Positions 58,412-64,000 of a stretch of 64,000 bases of DNA are shown piece by piece. Position 1 is the stretch's first letter. Every line of letters starts with the position of its first letter. The notes under the pieces are model-generated. The model was given only the letters and a program-made list of their open reading frames with translations, did not search any database and had not been told where the DNA came from. Source of the stretch: JBFAPK01 sp040676675 (lineage in GTDB: Bacteria > Actinomycetota > Actinomycetes > Mycobacteriales > Micromonosporaceae); contig NZ_JBFAPK010000020.1 of assembly GCF_040676675.1 (NCBI RefSeq), positions 1 through 64,000 of the forward strand, in the 5' to 3' direction. A program made the translations under genes and the position numbers.

Positions 58412-58786
58412 TCAGGAAATGTTGTTCAGGATCGTGTTGTGCACGTGATGGCTCTTCTCGTCGCCGCGGAACTCCACCTCGTAGGTGTGCGAGCCGACGT
58501 GGATGGCGATCGCACCGCTGGAGAAGAACGATCCGGCCCAGGACTTGTTGCTCACCACGCTGACGCTGCTGATCTTGGAGTACGGGATGCTGGTGATCGC
58601 GACCTTTCCGCCGACGAAGGACTTGTCCTGGATCAGCACCCGGCGGTTGGTCAGGCCGATGAAGCCGGTGCCCGCGCCGATGGCGTCGTAGACCGCGATC
58701 ACCTGTTCCCCGTCGAGCAGCCCGCTCTGGACCTGCTCCAGCTGGCTTTCCTTGTCGTACGTAACGTTCTCGATGACGTCTGACAT
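58412..58786 (-). CDS. YokE-like PH domain protein, copy 1
   Basis: 124-aa soluble protein consisting of one bacterial PH domain of the YokE type. It contains GEQVIAVYDAIGAGTGFIGL, NRRVLIQDKSF and VAITSIPYSKISSVSVV, ending with a helix (SHHVHNTILNNIS). No membrane segment. It is a tandem paralog of the gene at 58916, 129 bp away in the same direction; over most of the length the two proteins are nearly identical. Role unknown; PH folds of this kind may bind proteins or lipids. Confidence 0.85.
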   Translation of the reverse strand: MSDVIENVTYDKESQLEQVQSGLLDGEQVIAVYDAIGAGTGFIGLTNRRVLIQDKSFVGGKVAITSIPYSKISSVSVVSNKSWAGSFFSSGAIAIHVGSHTYEVEFRGDEKSHHVHNTILNNIS

Positions 58787-58915
58787 GTCGCAAAGGTTAG
58801 AGTCCGCGCCGGGGCCCCGACGGGCGGGTCCACTTCGGACGGCGCGCCCGGCCCGGGGTAGTTTCGGCGGTTCGGACGCACCGCGTGGTGTCGGCGCCGG
58901 CGCGCGGGCGCGGCG

Positions 58916-59278
58916 TCACGAGATGAAGTGCAGGATGACGTTGTGCGCGTGGTGGCTCTTCTGGTCGCCGCGGAACTCCACCTCGTAGGTGTGCGTACCG
59001 ACGTGGATGGCGATGGCGCCGGTGGAGAAGAAGGAGCCGCCCCAGGACTTGTTGCTCACCACGCTGACGCTCGTGATCTTCGAGTGCGGGATGCTGGTGA
59101 TCGCGACCTTCTTGCCGACGAACGACTTGTCCTGGATGATCACGCGTCGGTTGGTCAGCCCGATGAAGCCGGTGCCCGCCCCGATCGCGTCGTACACGGC
59201 GATCACCTCTTCGCCGTCGAGCAGCCCGCTCTGGATCTGGCTGAGCTGCTCGCGGCGGTCGTACGTCACGTTGGCCAT
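58916..59278 (-). CDS. YokE-like PH domain protein, copy 2
   Basis: 120-aa paralog of the downstream gene. It shares SGLLDGEEVIAVYDAIGAG, TGFIGLTNRRVIIQDKSFVG and SVSVVSNKSWGGSFF. Differences cluster at the extreme N-terminus and in the last ten residues (HNVILHFIS). Closely spaced with copy 1, so a tandem duplication. Function unknown. Confidence 0.85.
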   Translation of the reverse strand: MANVTYDRREQLSQIQSGLLDGEEVIAVYDAIGAGTGFIGLTNRRVIIQDKSFVGKKVAITSIPHSKITSVSVVSNKSWGGSFFSTGAIAIHVGTHTYEVEFRGDQKSHHAHNVILHFIS

Positions 59279-59436
59279 GCCCCGAGGTTAGGAGCGGGTG
59301 TCAAAGCAGCTCCCGCTCCCGGCGAGTGCGTCGAGGGAGGGCCGCCGCCACTGCGATGATCTTCGGTGGCGGAATGGTCACACCCTGTTGATAGCGTGCC
59401 GGAACGACGCGGACGACCCGAGGGAGAGACGCGCAG

Positions 59437-59898
59437 ATGAATGACCGGAATCCCGCACTGGCCCGGCTCGACGTGCTGGTCGGCCGCTGGACGGTGCAGC
59501 CGAGGGTCGAGGGCGTCGGTCCGGCGTGGACCGGGTTCGCCTGGCGGCACGGCGGCCGTTACCTGGAGCAGGTCGTGGACGTCGACTCGATACCGGCCGG
59601 CACGCCGCGGGCATGGCGGGAGAACGCGCCGTTCCCGACGTACGCCGTGATCGGGTTCGACGACGCGACCGACGAGTTCACCATGCTCTACGCCGACGGC
59701 CGGGGCGTGCACCGGGTGTACCGGATGACGTTCGCCGGACGGGAGTGGCGGATCTGGCGGGAGGCGCCCGGGTTCAACCAACGCTTCGTCGGCACCGTGA
59801 CCGCCGACGAGGCCAGCATCGACGCGCGCTGGGAGCGCTCGGAGGACGGCGTGACCTGGGATCTGGACTTCGGCCTGAGCTACGTACGCCAGGCCTGA
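59437..59898 (+). CDS. hypothetical protein, DUF1579/lipocalin-like
   Basis: 153-aa soluble protein that looks like a small beta barrel. It has LDVLVGRWTVQPRVEGVG, RHGGRYLEQVVDV, TYAVIGFDDATDEFTMLY and WDLDFGLSYVRQA, a pattern seen in DUF1579-like proteins. The ATG has GGGAGAG upstream, and TAGCGT at 59392-59397 is a plausible -10 box. Ligand unknown. Confidence 0.7.
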   Translation: MNDRNPALARLDVLVGRWTVQPRVEGVGPAWTGFAWRHGGRYLEQVVDVDSIPAGTPRAWRENAPFPTYAVIGFDDATDEFTMLYADGRGVHRVYRMTFAGREWRIWREAPGFNQRFVGTVTADEASIDARWERSEDGVTWDLDFGLSYVRQA

Positions 59899-59924
59899 CC
59901 GGGGCAGTGACCGGCGTCCCCCGG

Positions 59925-60227
59925 TCAGGTGGTGTGTTGCAGCACCGAGAGGATCCGAAAGTCCACGGTCGACTGGTCGATCGTGCCGTGCACCGGCGAG
60001 TCGCCCATCTCGGTCATGATGCCGCGCGCGCTCGCCTCGGCGTCGGAGACGCTCTCCCAGGCGACGACGTCGACGATCGTGCCGTCCTCGTGTTCGGTGA
60101 TCCGGCGCCACCGGAAACCGTGCTGGCGCTTCAGGTACGCGTTGATGTCCTCGTTCGCGGCGACGAAGTCGGCGCCGGTCCGCCCGTCGGCCAACCGGAA
60201 CGTCGTCACTTCCAGCGCCTCAGCCAC
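59925..60227 (-). CDS. hypothetical protein, ferredoxin-like (ABM-type) fold
   Basis: 100 aa: LEVTTFRLADGRTGADFVAA, NAYLKRQHGFRWRRITE, VVAWESVSDAEASARGIM. Alternating strand and helix pattern resembles stress-responsive or antibiotic-biosynthesis monooxygenase-like alpha/beta barrels. No catalytic residues can be assigned. Convergent with the 153-aa gene, 26 bp apart. Confidence 0.7.
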   Translation of the reverse strand: MAEALEVTTFRLADGRTGADFVAANEDINAYLKRQHGFRWRRITEHEDGTIVDVVAWESVSDAEASARGIMTEMGDSPVHGTIDQSTVDFRILSVLQHTT

Positions 60228-60641
60228 GTCCGCTCCCCTCCGCGTGTGCTCTCCGCGCGGGTCGGCCCCGGGGTCGGCCCGCGCGGTCCGGCGGACGGCG
60301 ACGCCTCGACGTCGGCGCCGCCGCGACCGGGATGACTACGTTGACCAGCATAAACACCGCTGGCGGCGGGTTGGGCGAGTGCGCTGCTCGCTGGCAGGGC
60401 CGACAGCTCCGCCCCGTCCGCGTCCGGGACGTCCGGCCGTGTCCGAGGGAACGGCGGGCGGGTCCGAGGTCGGAGCGCGGCAGCCGGCCCGGCCCGAGCT
60501 GGCCGTAACCGGACACCGCGCCCCCGAACGGGACGCGCAAGCCGGGCGTGGGTGGGGCGCCGCCGCCGAGCGGGGGCGGGCGGCCGGATTGAAGCGCAGC
60601 TCAGCGGGTACGCGCGGAACCCGTACGACGAAGGGTGTCTC
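60228..60641. other. 414-bp gap without a credible gene
   Basis: GC-rich sequence between divergent genes. One AT-rich spot (60334-60358, with TTGACC on the plus strand and TATGCT on the minus strand) may hold promoters. Nothing else is visible. Confidence 0.5.
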
Positions 60642-61397
60642 ATGGCGGAACAGCACACGATGCTGCGTTCGATCCACGATCTCGGTCTGGCGGCCTGGTT
60701 CGGTGGTTCGCTGATGGGAGCCGTCGGGCTCAACGGCGCGGCGGAGAAGGTCGGTGAGTCGAAGCAGCGGCTCGGAGTGGTCTCCGAGGGATGGGCCAGG
60801 TGGACTCCGGTCAACGCGGCGGCGATCGGCGCGCACGTGGTGGGCGCGGCTGGCGAGCTGGTGGTCGAGAGTCCCCGGATGGCCGTCCAGGCCGGCGTGG
60901 GCCGGATGAGCGCGATCAAGACCGGGCTCACGGTGGCCGCGCTGGCGGTGACGGGGTACAGCCGGGTCCTCGGTCGGCAGCTCCAGAAGCGCGCCGAGGC
61001 GCCGGTGGCGGCCGGTACCGCACCGCATGACGGTACGCCGCCGGACGTCGCCGCCCGGCAGCGGCAGTTGCGGGTGCTGCAGTGGGCCATTCCGGCGCTG
61101 ACCGGCGGACTGATCATCGTCACCGCGTTCGCCGGGGAGCAGCAGAAGCCGGGACAGTTCTGGCGCGGGGTCAGGGGACGGACCCGCGGACTCGGGACCT
61201 CGGGCCGGCGGATGCGCGGGATGGCCGGCAAGGTGATGCCCGGCATGGCGGCGGTCAAGGGGATGCGCGGGATGGCCGGCAGGGCGATGCCCGGCATGGC
61301 GGCGGTCAAGGGGATGCGCGGGATGGCCGGCAGGGCCGTGCCCGCGGTGGTCGGACTACGGGTCGGCCGGCAGGCGCTGGCGAAGCTGCGCCACTGA
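60642..61397 (+). CDS. hypothetical membrane protein with 17-residue Met/Gly repeats
   Basis: 251 aa. Two or three weak membrane segments (for example LAAWFGGSLMGAVGL and LTGGLIIVTAFAG) frame a mostly amphipathic chain (SKQRLGVVSEGWARWTPVNA). From about residue 188 a basic repeat GMRGMAGRAMPGMAAVK is present two and a half times. The ATG at 60642 has GAAGGG 6 nt upstream. Not recognised; the repeats arise from a 51-bp DNA tandem. Confidence 0.7.
   Translation: MAEQHTMLRSIHDLGLAAWFGGSLMGAVGLNGAAEKVGESKQRLGVVSEGWARWTPVNAAAIGAHVVGAAGELVVESPRMAVQAGVGRMSAIKTGLTVAALAVTGYSRVLGRQLQKRAEAPVAAGTAPHDGTPPDVAARQRQLRVLQWAIPALTGGLIIVTAFAGEQQKPGQFWRGVRGRTRGLGTSGRRMRGMAGKVMPGMAAVKGMRGMAGRAMPGMAAVKGMRGMAGRAVPAVVGLRVGRQALAKLRH
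61210..61340 (+). repeat. 51-bp in-frame tandem repeat
   Basis: The unit starting GGATGCGCGGGATGGCCGGC recurs at 61210, 61261 and 61312 (period 51) with few differences, encoding the Met/Gly/basic 17-residue repeat. Confidence 0.8.
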
Positions 61398-61522
61398 CCG
61401 CGTCCGGCCCGCTCCACCCCGGACAATGCCGGGCCAGGGTGCAGCTCCGACGCGCCCCGGCCCGAGATCCGGGCGGTGCGGCGGGCCCGAGGTCCGGGGG
61501 AGCGGCGGGCCGGGGCCGACCG

Positions 61523-63502
61523 TCAGCGCTCGGCCGCGGCGTGGGAGCCGGACCTGGACTCCCGGCGGGGCCGGGGCAGCCAGGCACCGGCGGCCGGCTT
61601 CTTTCCCGACGCCTCCGCCGGCCCCTCGGCCGGGTGCTGGGGCAGCCGCACCAGCGGGAACTCGCTGGTGATGTCGCCGACCCGGTCGGGTCGCCCGCCC
61701 TGCGGCACCGTGGCGGCCCGGGCCCGGGACGTGCGCCACTCGTCCCAGCGCCAGAGCACGATCGGCGACAGCGCCACCGCGAGCGCGACGCAGGGCCAAA
61801 GCAGGGCGGCCGGCGTGGCGTGCCCGAGCACGAACGCCACCAGCAACGCGGCGGCCAGCACGACGCTCCAGCCGAGGTGGTTGCGGAACGTCCGCAGCCC
61901 GTCGCGGCTCGACGAGCTGCCCTTCGGGGTCACCACGAACTTCGCCGGCCGGCGCAGCACGGTGCTGATCAGCATCGCCGCGTAGACCGGCGCGGAGAGC
62001 ATCGACATCAGCATGCCCTTGAGGCCGGCGGAGTCCTCCGCCTCGTACGGGCTGACGTTGTAGCGCCGGTTGCTCAGGTACAGCCAGAGCGAGAAGGCCG
62101 TCGCGTCGACGTAGAGGGCGAACCAGATGGTCGGCGCCACCGTGATGCCGCTGACCCCGAGCGCGAGGAAGAGCAGTGCGTTGACGGCACCGAGCAGCCA
62201 CCCGATCGCCATCGACGGGTAGAAGGTGGTGATCAGGCCGTAGTGCAGCAGCCGCCCCGGCGTCAGCCGTACCACCTTGCGCCAGAAGAGGCCGAGCAGC
62301 ACCTCGAAGGTCCCGCGCGACCAGCGGCGCTGCTGGCTGAAGTAGTCGTTCCAGGCCGACGGTCCCTCGCCGGCGGCGAGGACGTCCGGGGTGTAGACCG
62401 ACTTCCAGCGCCGGCCCGTCTCCGGGTTGCGCGCGGTGTGCATGGTCAGGCCGGTGGCCATGTCCTCGGTGATGGAGTCGCTGAGACCCCCGATGCTGCG
62501 CAGCGCCGAGATGCGGATCGCGTTGTTCGTGCCGACGAGCATCGCCGCGTCGTACCGGTTGGCGGCCCGCTGGATGACGCTGTGGAACGGGAACTGCTGT
62601 GACTCGGCGGCCTGGGTGACGAACGTTTCGCTGTTGCGGTAGCACTGCGGCCCGACGACGTACGCGACGTCCGGGTCCCGGAAGTAGCCGAGGATCCGCT
62701 CGGCGAAGTTGGCCAGCGGTACGTGGTCCGGGTCGACCGAGAGCAGCACGTCGTACGAGTCGCCGTGCTGGTCCACCCAGGCGTTGTAGTTGCCGTGCTT
62801 GGTCTTGGCCCGGAACGGGCCGCTCGGCTGGTTGTAGCGCGCGATCTCCTTGCGGCTGAAGTGCCGGATGCCCAGCTCGTGGCACATCCGCATCACCTCG
62901 GGGTCGTTCCCCTCGTCCAGGATCCAGACGTGGAACGGGCCGAGGTAGCGCACCCGCAGCGCCCACTGCAACGTCTCGCGGACCACCGCGATCGGCTCCT
63001 TGCTCGGCACGATCGTGGTGAGGAACGCGACCCGCAGGTTGAGGTCGGGACGGACCGGGACCGGGTCGCGGGCGGCGAGCGACGCCAGCGACAGCGAGAC
63101 CACGTTGATCAGTCGGAGCAGCTCGACCAGGGCGATCGAGCAGATCACGAAGATGTTGGCGATCGTGGCGGTACGGGCCGGGTCCGGCTCGGCGAAGTGG
63201 CTGGGCCGCAGCAGCCAGCAGAAGAAGACCACCTCGAAGGCGAGGTTGAGCAGCGCGATGACGGCGGTCTTGGTGGCCGCGCCGCGGCCGGCCGCCGCGC
63301 GCAGGGTGCGGTAGCGGACCCGGTACGGCTCACCCGCCGGTACGTCCTCGACCGGACCGGCGAGCCGGCTGAACCGTTCGAGCCGGGCCCACTGCCGGGC
63401 CTGCGCGGCCAGCTCCTCCGGGTCGGGCAGCGCGCCCCCGGAGTGGACCACCGGTACGCCGGACGGGGGAACACTTTCGGCGTCGCCGTTCACAGCACCC
63501 AT
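61523..63502 (-). CDS. cellulose synthase-like family 2 glycosyltransferase (CslA-type)
   Basis: 659-aa processive membrane glycosyltransferase. Two N-terminal helices (about 75-125) precede the GT2 catalytic domain with WILDEGNDPEV, SVDPDHVPL, the TED motif (SITEDMATG) and QQRRWSRGTFEV, the four acidic and QxxRW marks of beta-glycan synthases. Four to five C-terminal helices and a basic tail follow. It would polymerise UDP-sugar into a beta-glucan at the membrane. The divergent gene next door begins a probable GH6 glucanase, as in Streptomyces csl clusters. Confidence 0.9.
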   Translation of the reverse strand: MGAVNGDAESVPPSGVPVVHSGGALPDPEELAAQARQWARLERFSRLAGPVEDVPAGEPYRVRYRTLRAAAGRGAATKTAVIALLNLAFEVVFFCWLLRPSHFAEPDPARTATIANIFVICSIALVELLRLINVVSLSLASLAARDPVPVRPDLNLRVAFLTTIVPSKEPIAVVRETLQWALRVRYLGPFHVWILDEGNDPEVMRMCHELGIRHFSRKEIARYNQPSGPFRAKTKHGNYNAWVDQHGDSYDVLLSVDPDHVPLANFAERILGYFRDPDVAYVVGPQCYRNSETFVTQAAESQQFPFHSVIQRAANRYDAAMLVGTNNAIRISALRSIGGLSDSITEDMATGLTMHTARNPETGRRWKSVYTPDVLAAGEGPSAWNDYFSQQRRWSRGTFEVLLGLFWRKVVRLTPGRLLHYGLITTFYPSMAIGWLLGAVNALLFLALGVSGITVAPTIWFALYVDATAFSLWLYLSNRRYNVSPYEAEDSAGLKGMLMSMLSAPVYAAMLISTVLRRPAKFVVTPKGSSSSRDGLRTFRNHLGWSVVLAAALLVAFVLGHATPAALLWPCVALAVALSPIVLWRWDEWRTSRARAATVPQGGRPDRVGDITSEFPLVRLPQHPAEGPAEASGKKPAAGAWLPRPRRESRSGSHAAAER

Positions 63503-63636
63503 TACCCCACGTACGCCTCAGCGGATCGGTCGGGCCCGATACTAGGTCAGCTACCGCCTCTTGCCGGGGCCGGGGCGGCGCGCCGACCGGTAGCGTGTGC
63601 GACGTTCGCGCTCCGCCGAGACGAGGAACGGACGGG

Positions 63637-64000
63637 ATGACTACACGCGGTCGGACGGGCCTTCTGCACCACGCGCTAGCTCTGCGCGCCCGCGCGGCGG
63701 CAGCGGCCGTCACCGGCTCGGTACTGGTCGCCATGGCCGGCGGCTGCACCGAGTCCCGGGACGGCGGCGCCGACCCGGCCGTGCCGGGCAGCGGCGGCGA
63801 GGTGGCCGGTACGTCGGTGGAGGATGTGCCCGCGGCTGTGCGCGGCCCGGCGCTGCCCGGTACGGACCTCTTCCTCGACCCGGACAGCCCGGCGGCCGAG
63901 GAGGTGACCGAGTTGACCGCGGCCGGGCGGCCCGACGACGCGCGGGAGGTCGGCAAGATCGCGGCCCGCCCGGTGGCGCACTGGCTCACCGACCCGGACC
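63637..64000 (+). CDS. probable secreted GH6 endoglucanase, partial (runs off the window)
   Basis: The first 121 codons are present. A signal peptide with a weak lipobox (SVLVAMAGGC, Cys37) is followed by a short linker. The sequence DLFLDPDSPAAEEVTELTAA, then GRPDDAREVGKIAARPVAHWL, resembles the start of glycoside hydrolase family 6 catalytic domains. Catalytic Asp residues lie beyond the edge. GAGGAACGGACGGG precedes the ATG. It pairs with the divergent CslA-type synthase, where a glucanase would trim the product. Confidence 0.6.
   Translation, partial: MTTRGRTGLLHHALALRARAAAAAVTGSVLVAMAGGCTESRDGGADPAVPGSGGEVAGTSVEDVPAAVRGPALPGTDLFLDPDSPAAEEVTELTAAGRPDDAREVGKIAARPVAHWLTDPD

Overview
The window is very GC-rich DNA with GTG and ATG starts, strong G/C bias at third codon positions and actinobacterial gene families throughout. 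Gene content and order fit a Micromonospora-like actinomycete (family Micromonosporaceae). That assignment is inference from content; no rRNA gene is present to confirm it. No tRNA, CRISPR array, insertion sequence or prophage was found.

Backbone, 1-25.1 kb: the accD5/birA/PH-protein/GtrA locus opens the window, followed by pckG, an FAD-dependent prenyl reductase, a short cis-prenyltransferase, otsB, a small regulator cluster (12.0-13.5 kb), PIN-PhoH, a secreted transglycosylase, a rhomboid protease, a ferredoxin-NADP reductase, a DMT transporter, glpX, a DUF4245 protein, an LppX-type lipoprotein, xseB-xseA and ispH. Much of this order (cis-prenyltransferase, phoH, glpX, DUF4245, xseBA, ispH, ychF) recalls the M. 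tuberculosis Rv1086-Rv1112 stretch.

Inserted segment, 25.2-52.6 kb: between ispH and ychF lie about 27 kb of other genes. These are a lipoprotein, a large subtilase, rmuC, an ECF sigma factor with a DUF4232 partner, an orphan molybdopterin oxidoreductase subunit, a secreted RCC1-repeat protein, a PGRP-type amidase, a chimeric sigma/subtilase relic, valS, a heterodimeric ABC exporter, ogt with ada-alkA, and a three-gene sugar ABC importer.

Right part, 52.8-64 kb: ychF, then an accessory patch with less G/C-biased codons (MFS exporter, a 65-aa protein, an HTH-sensor protein with a repeated operator), a Pro-rich membrane protein, duplicated YokE-type PH proteins, several small unknowns, and a cellulose-synthase-like transferase divergent from the start of a probable GH6 glucanase.

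Two features recur. At least thirteen genes have a TANNNT-like box 6-8 nt before the start codon and no Shine-Dalgarno sequence, the layout of leaderless transcripts. Most convergent gene pairs are separated by a near-perfect hairpin. The most unusual items are a Cys-containing short ORF coupled to a downstream gene (12715-12798), the sigma/subtilase relic, a 76-bp near-perfect palindrome before ychF, and the four-copy operator at 55859-55931.
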